DNA of 64,000 nt from Phycisphaerales bacterium (GTDB lineage Bacteria > Planctomycetota > Phycisphaerae > Phycisphaerales > SM1A02): assembly GCA_029260575.1 (NCBI GenBank), contig JAJDDB010000003.1:186001-250000 (forward strand). Reading direction: 5' to 3'. Every line of letters begins with the position of its first letter. The first letter of the stretch is position 1. This document shows positions 7,844 to 16,916 of this stretch, in pieces. The notes beneath the pieces are model-generated. The model was not told where the DNA came from and made no database searches. It saw only the letters and a list, made by a program, of their open reading frames with translations. The position numbers and the translations under genes were made by a program.

Positions 7844-9414
7844 GCCGCCTCCTCCAGCTGGGCCGTTACGAGCGAGCTGATGCCGTTGGGTCGGAATGTC
7901 ACCGATACGGTGCCGGCCTCGCCGTCGTACTCAACGCGTTCCACCAGAAGCGTGAGCAGGCGAGTCTGTTCGCGTGGGCTGAGGTTCGTCCAGATCGCGT
8001 CGAAGTCAGCGAATGCCGCCTCCGCCTCGGCGCGAGATATGGTCTCGCGGTCCAGTTCCGCCCGCCTGGCATCCAGGTTCGGCAGACGTCGTTCAGCGGC
8101 GGCGATCTGCTCATTCAGTTCGGCGATCCGTCCCGTCACCTCGCGGCTGACGCTTCGCTTCTCGACCAGCCGGCGAAGTGCGCGATGATTGTTGCCAACT
8201 GCGCGCTGCAGCTCGCTGCGTTCGGCGGTGAGCGCGGTTCGCTCGGTCTTGACTGCTGACTGAGCCTCGGTGAGAACCTGATGGAGCAGCGCGGTGTCAG
8301 TGGACAGACCTCGCACCTCGTCAATGACGAGCCTCTCGATCTCTTCGGCGGGGAGGGTGCTGGCCGAACACGTCTCGGCTCCATTCTTGATCGCGCCGAC
8401 GCAGCGATAGTAGCGGTAGAAGTGCTTCTTCTTGCCGCCGCAAAACGTGTGGGTCATGGACTGGTCACAGGTGCGACAGCGAAGGAGGCCCCGCAGGAGC
8501 GAGCCGTACTTGTTCCGCGTCTCGGGCCCGCCGGTCCGCCCGTTTAGTGAGAGCTGGGCCTGCACCTGGTCGAACAGCTCCTGATCGACGATGGCCTCGT
8601 GCTCGCCCTCATAGATCTCGCTCTTGTGCGTGATCTTGCCGGTGACGATAGGGTTGCGAAGCAGCGAGTAGAGCGTGGCCTTGTCGAACGGCCGGCCGCC
8701 GACGGTGGTTCCCTTCTTCGTCGTTCGCTTCTTGCTCGTCCATTCTCTATGGCGCAGCGCCTTGACGACCGGTAGCAGTGAGCCGAGCTCGAGGTACATC
8801 TTGAAGATCGCCCGCGTACGCTGGGCCTCGCGAGCGTTGACGACGAGTCGTGGACTCGGATTGGTGCGATCGACGTCGTAGCCGAGCACCGGGACGCCGC
8901 CGGTCCATTTGCCTTTGCGCTTCTGAGCCGCGATCTTGTCCCGGATGCGTTCGCCAATGATCTCGCGCTCGAACTGGGCGAACGACAGGAGGATGTTGAG
9001 CGTCAGGCGACCCATGGAGTGGGTCGTGTTGAACTGCTGGGTCACCGACACGAACGACACGCCCGCTTTCTCGAAGGTCTCCATGATCCGCGAGAAGTCC
9101 ATGAGCGAGCGGCTGAGCCGGTCGACCTTGTATACGACGATGCAGTCGATCTTCCCTGCCTCGATGTCTCGGAGCATGCGATCGAGTGCGGGGCGCTCCA
9201 TCGTGCCGCCGGAAAAGCCGCCGTCGTCATAGCGATCGGGATTGACCTCCCATCCCTCGGCTTTCTGGCTGGCGATGAACGCCTCCGCGCTTTCGCGCTG
9301 GGCATCGAGCGAGTTGAACTCTTGGTCGAGGCCCTCGTCGCTCGACTTCCGGGTGTAGATCGCGCAACGGATGGTGGGCGGCGGCGTCTCTGTCGCCTTG
9401 CTTCGCCGGCTCAT
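7840..9414 (-). CDS. Large serine recombinase (site-specific integrase)
   Basis: A 524-residue recombinase. The resolvase domain (about residues 15-160) begins CAIYTRKSSDEG, with nucleophile Ser24; conserved VVYKVDRLSRS and FAQFEREIIGERIRDK follow. Next come the recombinase domain (LGYDVD to the LLRNPIVTGK region), a zinc ribbon with CRTCDQSM and YRCVG...CSAS cysteines (about 310-350), and a coiled coil (about 385-450). Length is normal for the family and all key residues are present, so it looks functional. Both ends overlap neighbouring genes by 4 bp, forming a three-gene operon. It is the likely mobility enzyme of the island. Confidence 0.93.
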   Translation of the reverse strand: MSRRSKATETPPPTIRCAIYTRKSSDEGLDQEFNSLDAQRESAEAFIASQKAEGWEVNPDRYDDGGFSGGTMERPALDRMLRDIEAGKIDCIVVYKVDRLSRSLMDFSRIMETFEKAGVSFVSVTQQFNTTHSMGRLTLNILLSFAQFEREIIGERIRDKIAAQKRKGKWTGGVPVLGYDVDRTNPSPRLVVNAREAQRTRAIFKMYLELGSLLPVVKALRHREWTSKKRTTKKGTTVGGRPFDKATLYSLLRNPIVTGKITHKSEIYEGEHEAIVDQELFDQVQAQLSLNGRTGGPETRNKYGSLLRGLLRCRTCDQSMTHTFCGGKKKHFYRYYRCVGAIKNGAETCSASTLPAEEIERLVIDEVRGLSTDTALLHQVLTEAQSAVKTERTALTAERSELQRAVGNNHRALRRLVEKRSVSREVTGRIAELNEQIAAAERRLPNLDARRAELDRETISRAEAEAAFADFDAIWTNLSPREQTRLLTLLVERVEYDGEAGTVSVTFRPNGISSLVTAQLEEAA

Positions 9415-9917
9415 CGCTTGCCTCCAAGCCGGAAGAAGCGGAATCCATTGATGTGGCTGCCGGTGACCTTCTTGGCAATGGCCGAGAGCGTTCGGAATCT
9501 CTCGCCTTCGAACTCGAAGCCATCGTTGTCGGCCAGAACGACCACTCGCAGTGTTCGCCCCTTGTACTCGCGCATGATCGCGGAGCCTGGGGATGGGATG
9601 CGCGGATCGTTGTGCTCGCCGTTCGGTAGCTCGCGCGTCACCGAGACATCAACGTCATCGCCTGGAGGGACAATCGTTGTCTTCGGCGCCATGACTCGAA
9701 CGTCAGCGTCGTCAGCGATCTCTGCGGCACGCTTGCGTGCGCGCTCCGTCAGATCGCCCTCGGCGTTGGCCTGGATGCGCCAGGCGACCTTACGGATGAG
9801 GTAGGCACGGTGGCGGGTGCGGACAGGCTGGCCGTACAGCTCCTCGTATCGTTCGGCCAGCTCGCTGGTGGCCATGTGCTGCAGTGCGTCGATCTCTTTG
9901 GCGATATCGCCGGGCAT
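9411..9917 (-). CDS. DUF2924 family protein
   Basis: A 168-residue protein matching DUF2924: N-terminal helices with L-x-x-M-x-x-x-E-L-x-x-x-Y-x-E-L-Y-G (about residues 11-29) and RTRHRAYLIRKVAWRIQ, and a C-terminal beta region REYKGRTLRVVVL...FEFEGERFRTLSAIAKKVTGSHINGFRFF. DUF2924 genes are typically found directly upstream of serine recombinases in phage-like or transposon-like cassettes. The C-terminal half looks like a DNA-binding or regulatory module; biochemical function is unknown. The stop overlaps the recombinase ATG. Confidence 0.85.
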   Translation of the reverse strand: MPGDIAKEIDALQHMATSELAERYEELYGQPVRTRHRAYLIRKVAWRIQANAEGDLTERARKRAAEIADDADVRVMAPKTTIVPPGDDVDVSVTRELPNGEHNDPRIPSPGSAIMREYKGRTLRVVVLADNDGFEFEGERFRTLSAIAKKVTGSHINGFRFFRLGGKR

Positions 9918-9956
9918 ACGTGGCTCCTTTCCGTGAGACTCTGAGACTCGCGGCCG

Positions 9957-10166
9957 CTAACCCGCGGGCCGCGGAGCCACACTGAGCGGTGAGTTCGCGC
10001 AGAGATCAAGGCGACTGGCGGCAGAATCTGTCGGGGCATCGGCAATGGCAGACGAGGATCGCCTGGATTCGCGGACAGTGCGGAGCACACCGGCCGCGAG
10101 AATGCTCGCGATCTCGCGGCGTCGCTCGTCGGTGGTCATGTAGTCGGGGTTGCGCCCGGTCGGCAT
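9957..10166 (-). CDS. Small conserved protein of the recombinase cassette
   Basis: A 69-residue protein. The segment NPDYMTTDERRREIASILAAGVLR resembles short proteins that commonly precede DUF2924-recombinase pairs; the tail is low complexity. It lies 39 bp upstream of the DUF2924 gene in the same direction and is probably the first gene of the operon. Function unknown. Confidence 0.55.
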   Translation of the reverse strand: MPTGRNPDYMTTDERRREIASILAAGVLRTVRESRRSSSAIADAPTDSAASRLDLCANSPLSVAPRPAG

Positions 10167-10438
10167 GGATGACTCCGAGACAGAGGGTGTGTCTCGGGTT
10201 ATCTATGCCGCGGCGTGATAGACTGCTCACGCGATGAGTGCTCAAAGGATGACGTTCGCCCATTTGGGCCACGCAGTTCGCCTGTAGTCGTGGCCACCCA
10301 TGGGTCAGTCGAAACCCGACGAGATCGAATCCGCCAATTCAGTACTGGCCACTCTATGCATGCACTATTCGAACAACGACAAACGCTGGCCTCCGCAGCC
10401 GCGACAGGGAACACTGACGTGCAGCAGGAGGTCGCCTA
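10167..10438. other. Divergent intergenic region of the island
   Basis: This 272-bp spacer separates the leftward recombinase operon from the rightward 408-residue gene and should contain promoters for both. A 74-codon frame (10215-10439, +) ends in a TAATG overlap with the next start, which would suit a coupled leader peptide, but its composition does not convince me that it is a gene. Confidence 0.3.
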
Positions 10439-11665
10439 ATGCTCCTCTTCTGGCGCATCCGGTATCTCGACTCTCGGGATCGCGAATTCAAGGATCGCGA
10501 TCTCTGGCTGGACACCAGCACACTCGATGCAGTCACGCGCGCCGCCGTTGAGCTGTGCTCAGCGCGCAACGATTCTGGCAGCAATCGACGGGAGTGGTTG
10601 CGCTATCGCCAGCTCTTCCGCGAGGAGCGATGGTCCGATTCGGAAATGCAGGCACTCGTGGAGCAGCATGGTGGGCTCGGCTCTGTGTTTGTGCATGACT
10701 ATTTCGAGGATGAGAATTCGCAGCCGCTTTCGTCGAAGAGGATGGCTGAGATCCTGACCGGTAGCCCAACTGCAATCCTGCTTCCTGCAGGCGCCCGGCA
10801 GCATGATGTGGAATACGCCCTCGCAGACAAGCGGCCCATCCCGATCGAACAGATCACCCTGTCGGCTGATGATCTGCGCATCCTCGGCTACTTTTCTCGC
10901 GACCTGCGCGAGATGCTCTCGTCCGCGTTCTACCGGGACGGGCCGGGAAGCCTCCACAGTGTGGGGAATGGACCACCGGAATTGCGCACAGCCGTCACCG
11001 ATGAAGAAATCAGATCGTTTATCACGATCTTCCGAAGGCTCTACATGACGAAGGAGCCAGCGGGGTTCCTCAAGGCGGTCGAAGTGTTCTCGCGTGCGAC
11101 AAGCGACTACCCGCTCGGCCGATGGTGCGAGGGCTCTGGCGCGGATTACCAACATGAGCTTCAAGAGAAGCCGTGGCTGGTCCCCTTTGTTGGGCATGAG
11201 AACGTGCGGTTCAGCCGAAAGCGCCTGATCGACGTGTTCCTATATACACGCTATGCGCATCAACCCGACGCGACACGCGAGCGTCAGTATCGAGACTGTC
11301 TGGCTGAGGTCGGCGGTCGTCAGGCGCTCTTGACCTGGCTTTTTCTTCGCGTGATGTGGGAATGCAGTCTGCACATGCGGAACGCCGGGCTGATCATCAC
11401 GGACTTCTTCAATCGCTACTGCGAGGCACATGGCGCTACCTGTGCGGTGCTTGCTTCGGTGGCTCACGAAAACCCTGGCATCGGGTACCTCGAGAAGAAG
11501 GAGGACCGTGAGCGACGCCTACTCGAGAAAGCAGTATCCCAATTAGCATCACAACTCTGGGAGGAAGCAGGCCGGCCAGAGGGCGGCCCCGCAAAGTATG
11601 CCGCCGAGGCCCGGTCGCACTTGTTGGCCGAGTCCCTTGGCGCACGAGAGAGGGAGGCGCGCTGA
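10439..11665 (+). CDS. Unknown 408-residue island protein
   Basis: I do not recognise this protein. It is soluble, without signal peptide or membrane segments, and mostly alpha-helical from about residue 190 on. It begins with a strand-like LLFWRIRYLD, continues with RDLWLDTSTLDAVTRAAVEL, and ends in a charged helical region (EKKEDRERRLLEKAVSQL). One Cys-His stretch, MWECSLHMRNAG, lies near residue 305. It is divergent from the recombinase operon and is the last gene before the tRNA-fMet, so it is cargo of the island. No nuclease, NTPase or toxin motif is obvious. A role in defence is possible only by location. Confidence 0.6.
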   Translation: MLLFWRIRYLDSRDREFKDRDLWLDTSTLDAVTRAAVELCSARNDSGSNRREWLRYRQLFREERWSDSEMQALVEQHGGLGSVFVHDYFEDENSQPLSSKRMAEILTGSPTAILLPAGARQHDVEYALADKRPIPIEQITLSADDLRILGYFSRDLREMLSSAFYRDGPGSLHSVGNGPPELRTAVTDEEIRSFITIFRRLYMTKEPAGFLKAVEVFSRATSDYPLGRWCEGSGADYQHELQEKPWLVPFVGHENVRFSRKRLIDVFLYTRYAHQPDATRERQYRDCLAEVGGRQALLTWLFLRVMWECSLHMRNAGLIITDFFNRYCEAHGATCAVLASVAHENPGIGYLEKKEDRERRLLEKAVSQLASQLWEEAGRPEGGPAKYAAEARSHLLAESLGAREREAR

Positions 11666-12047
11666 GGGCGGCGATTGGAGATTCATGGCCGCTCGTCGAC
11701 CGGAACCGGCTGGACAGCGTGAGTCATGGCAGGCCGCAAGATTGAGGTTGCACTCTCTCCGGGAGTCCGAACTGCCATGTTTGCCTCCGCCTCTTCAGAG
11801 ACAACCGTCCGATCACCCCGGCCTATGTTTCGACCAGAGACTCAGAGACTTCGGCCCCGGATCGGCACCCTCGACGCCGTGCCGGCGCGAGCCGGTTATC
11901 GCCGGCGTTCGGCCCGAGAGACCGCGAGCAACCCCGACCGCTCGCAAACCTCGCCACCACGGGCCAAAACCGACAACGCCGCCGAGGTCTCTCGGCGGCG
12001 TCATTCGTGAACCGTGGGGCCGGTCGCGTTTGCAACCGACCGGGTAA
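11666..12047. other. Noncoding island end with GC hairpin
   Basis: About 380 bp between the last island gene and the tRNA-fMet. I see no convincing gene. A perfect hairpin CGCCGCCGAG-GTCT-CTCGGCGGCG lies at 11977-12000, but no T-run follows. An imperfect CCGGTCG...CGACCGG palindrome at about 12020-12043 abuts the tRNA 3' end, where an attachment site would be expected. Confidence 0.4.
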
Positions 12048-12121
<74 letters not shown>

Positions 12122-12381
12122 ATATGAGGGAGGCATTATACGCGTTTGGTGATTTCAAGCAACGTGCGTCTCAACATTCAGCAACGTCAGAATGTACCCG
12201 TCTGGACCTCGATTGATCGAGGATTGATTCCAGCGTGTTTCTACACATAACCGGTAATCAAATCCGAGGCTGATTGACGCTCCTGCGCGGTCTGGATATT
12301 ATGGCTGGATTCGCATCAATTCGGTGACACAAAGCCTGTTTTTGCAGGTGTTTACCGTCACTCAAAAGACGGGGCGCTGCG

Positions 12382-13296
12382 GTGGCCAAGAAAAAAAAGA
12401 CCAGTAAGAAGAAAGCGACCACCACGACGAAACGCAATACGTCGGCGCGCTCAAAGAAGACCGCGAAGGCTGGTTCGCGCACATCCACTAAGAAGAAGAA
12501 GACCGCAGCAAAACCCGCAACGAAGAAAAAGACCTCCAGCAAAGCTGCACCTGCGAGCTCGAACAAGAAAAAGACAAAGTCGACCACCAAGACTGCTGCG
12601 CCCTCAAAGAAGACTTCAACCTCGAAGAAGAAGTCCACAGCCGGCTCGGCCAAAGCTGATTCAAAGAAGAAGACCTCGAAGAAAACGACCAAGAAGACAA
12701 CTAAGAAAAAGAGGTCATCGGGTTCATCAACAAGCACCCGCGGGCATTCTGTCGCAGAAGCGGCTGCGATGGCTAAGGCGGATTCCAAGGGGTACGTCTT
12801 CATCAACGGCCGGCGTGTACGCATGATCTCGTCCAAAGCCGCTGGCACGACAAAGAAGGTCACCAAGAAAAAGACCACCTCGGCAGACGCGGCTTCTGCG
12901 CCCGATAAGCCGAAGGCTGTAAAGACCAAACTCACCCGCAAAGAGCTGAATTATTATCGCAAGCTGCTCCTTGAGAAGCGGCGCGAATTAGTCGGCGACC
13001 TCGACGGAATTGAGCAGGAAGCACTGCGAAAATCCGGCGATTCGACGCACATGCCGATCCATATGGCCGACATTGGTTCGGATACGTATGAGCAGGACTT
13101 TATGCTCGGCCTTGCTGAAAATGAACGCAATCATCTGCGCGAGATTGATGAAGCCCTGATGCGTATCAAGAACAACACGTACGGTATGTGCCTCATGACC
13201 GGCAAGCAGATTCCAGCTGCCCGTCTCGAAGCCAAGCCGTGGGCCAAGTACACGATCGAGGCAGCGCTACAGATCGAGGGCAGCTACGGACGCTGA
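12382..13296 (+). CDS. TraR/DksA-like protein with lysine-rich N-terminal extension
   Basis: A 304-residue protein. Residues 1-125 are almost entirely Lys, Thr, Ser and Ala in histone-H1-like repeats, probably a disordered DNA- or RNA-binding tail. Residues 190-304 have the DksA layout: coiled-coil arms (LTRKELNYYRKLLLEKRRELVGD...), a GSDTYEQDFMLGLAENE block, and an RIKNNTYGMCLMTGKQIP zinc-finger-like end. Only one of the usual four zinc Cys remains (YGMC). GTG start at 12382 after a purine-poor leader. The stop overlaps the lspA start (TGATG), so the two are probably co-translated. Likely an RNA polymerase-binding regulator. Confidence 0.85.
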   Translation: MAKKKKTSKKKATTTTKRNTSARSKKTAKAGSRTSTKKKKTAAKPATKKKTSSKAAPASSNKKKTKSTTKTAAPSKKTSTSKKKSTAGSAKADSKKKTSKKTTKKTTKKKRSSGSSTSTRGHSVAEAAAMAKADSKGYVFINGRRVRMISSKAAGTTKKVTKKKTTSADAASAPDKPKAVKTKLTRKELNYYRKLLLEKRRELVGDLDGIEQEALRKSGDSTHMPIHMADIGSDTYEQDFMLGLAENERNHLREIDEALMRIKNNTYGMCLMTGKQIPAARLEAKPWAKYTIEAALQIEGSYGR

Positions 13297-13997
13297 TGGG
13301 GCAGGACACTACTTCGCGACAGGACGTCGATATGAATGATCGCCGGCCCCGTGGCCTCGCGCTGGCGATGTACTCGCGCGCTGCATGGGTCTGCCTCATA
13401 CTGACCATAATCATTGCCACCGCTGTCGACCTCGGCTCCAAACACCTCGCGTTTCAATATGTCCACGATGAACCTGTCGTGCTGACTGTTGAGAATGCGG
13501 CCGACCCCGCAACGGACCCCACGCGAAATACCACACCGATGCATTTGCTGCCCGGCGATTTGATGGCCCTGCGCCTCACACTCAACCGCGGCGCGGTATT
13601 CGGCTTCGGCGCCAATCAGCGTCTGTTCTTCATCATCTTCACAATCGCAGCAACAATTGGCGCGCTGTACGTATTTGGCAAGACCACGCGCGCCAGACAT
13701 CGCAATGCGCACATTGCAATCGGGCTGATTCTCGCAGGCGCGTTCGGCAACTTCTATGACCGCGTTGTCTTTCACGCAGTCCGCGACTTCATACAGTTCC
13801 TGCCCGGACGCATGCTACCGGACGGCTGGACCTGGCCCGGCGGCAACCCCGAAATGTTCCCGTGGGTCTTCAACATCGCAGATGTCCTGCTGCTCGTCGG
13901 CATCATCATGCTCATGGCTCACATTCGTACCAAACGAATCAAGCGCGCACACAAGAAACAACTTGATGCGGAACGAACAACCTCAATCGCTTCGTGA
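13296..13997 (+). CDS. lspA: Lipoprotein signal peptidase (signal peptidase II)
   Basis: LspA cleaves signal peptides from diacylglyceryl-modified prolipoproteins in the inner membrane. The 233-residue product has four membrane segments (about residues 24-45, 112-130, 143-160, 195-215). The aspartyl catalytic dyad lies in GAFGNFYDRV and FNIADVLLLVG; LNRGAVFG is also conserved. An insertion of about 30 residues follows the first membrane helix, and the tail is basic. The start at 13296 overlaps the preceding stop; ATG 13332 is an alternative. The 3' end overlaps the convergent truB by 15 bp. Confidence 0.93.
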   Translation: MGQDTTSRQDVDMNDRRPRGLALAMYSRAAWVCLILTIIIATAVDLGSKHLAFQYVHDEPVVLTVENAADPATDPTRNTTPMHLLPGDLMALRLTLNRGAVFGFGANQRLFFIIFTIAATIGALYVFGKTTRARHRNAHIAIGLILAGAFGNFYDRVVFHAVRDFIQFLPGRMLPDGWTWPGGNPEMFPWVFNIADVLLLVGIIMLMAHIRTKRIKRAHKKQLDAERTTSIAS

Positions 13998-14732
13998 TTC
14001 TGTAGACGCTTCTTCCACCATTTGCAGCGCTCGCTCCAGCGGCAACAACGAATCTTCCAAAAGTGGATCCGGCACGTCATCCAGTTTGACCGCCATAGAT
14101 TCATCAAACGGCCCTACCGCTGTGCGGCGCAGCGTTGCACAGTGTCCGCCGGTGCTCAGCGCTATGCCCAGATCGCGAGCCAGACTGCGCACGTACACCC
14201 CCTTGCCGCAGTGCATTGCAACCTCAACCATCGGCCAGTCGTAGCTGATCACCTGCAGGTCATATATCGAAACCGACCGCGGGCCGAGCGTGGGCGCGTT
14301 GCCTTGGCGTGCAAGTTTGTATGCGCGCCTGCCGCCGACTTTCACGGCGCTGTGCACCGGCGGGATTTGTTGAATGTCGCCGATGAATTCGCGCAGTGTG
14401 CTTTCAATTTCCTTCAGACTCGGCGGCGTCTGCACCGCGATTTCTTCACGCTGCCCTTCCGCATCATCAGTGCTGGTGAACGCACTCAGATCAACTCGTG
14501 TGAGATAACGCTTGTCGGTCTGCATGATCTTGTCGATGGACTTGGTCGCTTTGCCCAGCGCGAGTACAAGCACGCCGCTGGCCAGTGGGTCAAGCGTACC
14601 TGCGTGACCGGTCTTCACACCGCCGGCCCGGCGGCGAACGACAGCGACAGCGGCCATGGATGATGGACCGACCGGTTTATCGAGCACAAGAACGCCCTGG
14701 AGTTGGTTGCTTGGCTTGTTCGGCTGGCTCAC
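13983..14732 (-). CDS. truB: tRNA pseudouridine(55) synthase
   Basis: TruB makes pseudouridine 55 in the T-loop of tRNAs. The 249-residue protein has the diagnostic GVLVLDKPVGPSS start, catalytic GHAGTLDPLASGVL (Asp about residue 43), KRYLTRVDLSAFTSTDDAEG, and the IPPVHSAVKVGGRRAYKLAR motif. The start is GTG at 14732. It ends inside the convergent lspA 3' end. Slightly shorter than enzymes with a C-terminal PUA domain, which is missing here. Confidence 0.95.
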   Translation of the reverse strand: MSQPNKPSNQLQGVLVLDKPVGPSSMAAVAVVRRRAGGVKTGHAGTLDPLASGVLVLALGKATKSIDKIMQTDKRYLTRVDLSAFTSTDDAEGQREEIAVQTPPSLKEIESTLREFIGDIQQIPPVHSAVKVGGRRAYKLARQGNAPTLGPRSVSIYDLQVISYDWPMVEVAMHCGKGVYVRSLARDLGIALSTGGHCATLRRTAVGPFDESMAVKLDDVPDPLLEDSLLPLERALQMVEEASTESRSD

Positions 14733-14755
14733 ATCGATACACTACCGGAGTCTCC

Positions 14756-14843
14756 GGACAGGTGTCCGAGTGGCTGAAGGAGCGGCACTGGAAATGCCGT
14801 ATACGGCTTGTCCGTATCGTGGGTTCGAATCCCACCCTGTCCG
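14756..14843 (+). tRNA. tRNA-Ser (GGA)
   Basis: An 88-nt type II tRNA. Acceptor GGACAGG pairs with CCTGTCC, discriminator G. Anticodon stem CGGCA/TGCCG with loop CTGGAAA gives anticodon GGA (14790-14792). The long variable arm is GTATACGGCTTGTCCGTAT, and the T-arm is GTGGG-TTCGAAT-CCCAC. It lies 23 bp from the divergent truB start. Confidence 0.95.
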
Positions 14844-14949
14844 CTTTGTGGATGGGCCGGAAGGTTCGAACCTGACGGCTGACACGACATGCGTTCCCGA
14901 GCCTTACCATCTGGTCATAGGGCAGCAGCAGAAGCGGGGAACAATCACA

Positions 14950-15023
14950 CGGGCTGTGGCGCAGCTTGGTAGCGCGCTTGACTGGGGGTCAAGAGGTCGC
15001 CGGTTCGAGTCCGGCCAGCCCGA
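14950..15023 (+). tRNA. tRNA-Pro (GGG)
   Basis: A 74-nt tRNA. Acceptor CGGGCTG pairs with CAGCCCG, discriminator A. Anticodon stem CTTGA/TCAAG with loop CTGGGGG gives anticodon GGG. T-arm GCCGG-TTCGAGT-CCGGC. The 106-bp gap from tRNA-Ser shows nothing else, and the two may be co-transcribed. Confidence 0.95.
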
Positions 15024-15086
15024 TTCTGTCCTTTGGGGTGTCGCACATCTAAGCGAGCCGGAGCATCCCCGCTCCGATTGATCGCG

Positions 15087-16430
15087 TCATTGCTGCTGCG
15101 CCACCACGCCAATATCCGCCTGCCGGGCGTAATGTTCGTTGATCTCGACACCGAGTCGGCCGGACATTTCGCCACCGTTCAGAATCATGCCGTTGGTCCA
15201 GCGGATGTTCGTGATCGGCCGGCGATGTTCGTTCCATCCGCCGATGCCCAGCCAGGCATCGGTGAACGTGTCGATCACATTGTCCGTGAGAAACACATCA
15301 TGCGCGCCCGACAACAACTCTATCGGCGTGTTCGTGTGCGTATGCGTGATACGGTTGAACACAATATTGACATTGCCGATGCGATCATCCGGCCCGGAAT
15401 CACTGGCAACCGGGTTCGGGCCGATCGTCACTCTGCCATCATGTGTTCGATTACCCGCAAGCGTGACGTTGGTGCCGGTCAACACCCAGATGGTGCGCTT
15501 CATCTGCCCTTCCTGAATGGAATCCACCATGAGATCATTACGAAAGATGTTCACGCGATTGGCATCAAACATACGGATGACATGATTCGAACGCACGCCG
15601 TGTGCGGTACAACCTTGAATCGTAAGATCTTCCACGCGCTTCGCGCCGTAATAGAAATAATCGATCAAACCGCGCGCAAGACAATCCTGAATCAACAATC
15701 GCTTGCAACCGTTATGGCCCTGAATGGCGTAATTCAAACCAATGAGCGTAGCTTCAACGATCGCAACATCTTCGACAACATCAGGCGAATCGTCCCAAAG
15801 GAATTCAAAACCGGCACACGTCTCGAATGAGTTCTTGTTGCCGATCAACGTGACCGATTCAAAGCGAACGCGTTTTACTGTCGGCGCTATGCGGAAAATG
15901 CCCGAATACGTTTTCCCGCCGGCGTATCGAATCTCCGCGTTGGGTTCGAACCGGATAATCAGATCATGCACATGGTCACCGATCGTGATGAAATCTGATT
16001 CGGTTGCGGTAATTATCCCCGCCACTGTGACAACGGTGTTAGACGCGACTGCATCCTGCAGTTCCTGCATCGATACCACGCGCATCTGCCGCGTCGCAGC
16101 AAGCTGCGGCGGGTTCGGATACTCCACCGGCTGCAGATACTGCCGAAACGCCGACAACGGCGGCCGCCATGAATCGCCTTTGGTTTTTTCTTGAACAACC
16201 GGAGGTTCGATTGCCGGTGCAAACTCGCGATCGAGCAGTCCGCGCGGCGGCGTGTGCTTCAGGACAGGAGGATCGCCTTGCGGTTCATCGTTCTGCGGCG
16301 CGTCTGGTACTGCTGCAACGGCCTGCTGCGGCGCGTTTTCGCGCACATCCTCGGTCGCGCTCGTATCAGTGCATGCAATGTGCGCCACAGCAAGGCTCAG
16401 CAGAATCGCACTGGCAGAATACTTCCGCAT
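15087..16430 (-). CDS. Secreted right-handed beta-helix lipoprotein
   Basis: A 447-residue exported protein. A hydrophobic signal (about residues 6-19) ends at AHIAC, an acceptable lipobox with lipidated Cys20. A Pro-rich linker (about 20-90) follows, then pectate-lyase-like parallel beta-helix coils with repeated Asn and short strands (IRFEPNAEI, VRFESVTLIGNKN, LIQDCLARGL, LTIQGCTAHGV, VNIFRNDLMVD, VTLAGNRTH, VNIVFNRITHT, VFLTDNVID). It probably binds or cuts polysaccharide; no clear catalytic set is identified. It precedes a YkgJ gene in the same direction after only 3 bp. Confidence 0.75.
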   Translation of the reverse strand: MRKYSASAILLSLAVAHIACTDTSATEDVRENAPQQAVAAVPDAPQNDEPQGDPPVLKHTPPRGLLDREFAPAIEPPVVQEKTKGDSWRPPLSAFRQYLQPVEYPNPPQLAATRQMRVVSMQELQDAVASNTVVTVAGIITATESDFITIGDHVHDLIIRFEPNAEIRYAGGKTYSGIFRIAPTVKRVRFESVTLIGNKNSFETCAGFEFLWDDSPDVVEDVAIVEATLIGLNYAIQGHNGCKRLLIQDCLARGLIDYFYYGAKRVEDLTIQGCTAHGVRSNHVIRMFDANRVNIFRNDLMVDSIQEGQMKRTIWVLTGTNVTLAGNRTHDGRVTIGPNPVASDSGPDDRIGNVNIVFNRITHTHTNTPIELLSGAHDVFLTDNVIDTFTDAWLGIGGWNEHRRPITNIRWTNGMILNGGEMSGRLGVEINEHYARQADIGVVAQQQ

Positions 16431-16433
16431 CGA

Positions 16434-16907
16434 TCACTTCTCCGACGATGAATCGCGGATGATCCGAATCTCATCCGCAGACACAAGTGTACCCCGATCC
16501 ATTCCCGGACATGGCGTATCGCGCTTGGTATTGTTCCACGCGCGTTCGCTACGGACAATCTCCGGCCAGTACGGCCAGGTGCGACACTGCTGCGGCCTTG
16601 CCTTGTATATTCCGCACAGCGCTTTGCCCGGCTTGGATGTGCGATCAAGAAAAACGCAGTCGTAACCGTGCTCAGTTTTTCGTTCCTGCAATGTCCAACG
16701 ACCAATTGCCCGCCGCGCATACCGTGTTTGAAACTCTGCGATGTCCAGACCAAGTTCTTCTGCCATGGCCCGGCCTTCATCTTTAGTAAACCACACATAC
16801 CCCGGCGGGCCGGTGCAACAATTGCCGCACTGCGTGCATTCAAACCGCAAGCCATCCGCAAACCACGGCGCGGGTTCTGTACGTTGGGGCTCTGCACCGT
16901 TGCTCAC
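16434..16907 (-). CDS. YkgJ family cysteine-cluster protein
   Basis: A 157-residue protein of the UPF0153/YkgJ family, probably binding zinc or an Fe-S cluster. Cys pattern: FECTQCGNCCTGPPGYVW at about residues 24-36, then DCVFLD, LCGIYKARPQQCRTWPYWPE (the most diagnostic stretch) and CPGMD. GTG start. It is 9 bp downstream of the gene at 16917-17903 and 3 bp upstream of the beta-helix gene, so the three form a leftward operon. Function of the family is not established. Confidence 0.85.
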   Translation of the reverse strand: MSNGAEPQRTEPAPWFADGLRFECTQCGNCCTGPPGYVWFTKDEGRAMAEELGLDIAEFQTRYARRAIGRWTLQERKTEHGYDCVFLDRTSKPGKALCGIYKARPQQCRTWPYWPEIVRSERAWNNTKRDTPCPGMDRGTLVSADEIRIIRDSSSEK

Positions 16908-16916
16908 CGCACGCTC

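Noticed and set aside
11598-12047. 149-codon frame between the island gene and tRNA-fMet
   Set aside because: Pro/Arg-rich composition of noncoding GC-rich DNA; overlaps the 3' end of the 408-residue gene.
12258-12941. 227-codon minus-strand frame rich in Phe, Val and Leu
   Set aside because: It is the mirror of the lysine-rich DksA-like tail; AAG/AAA codons read as CTT/TTT on the other strand.
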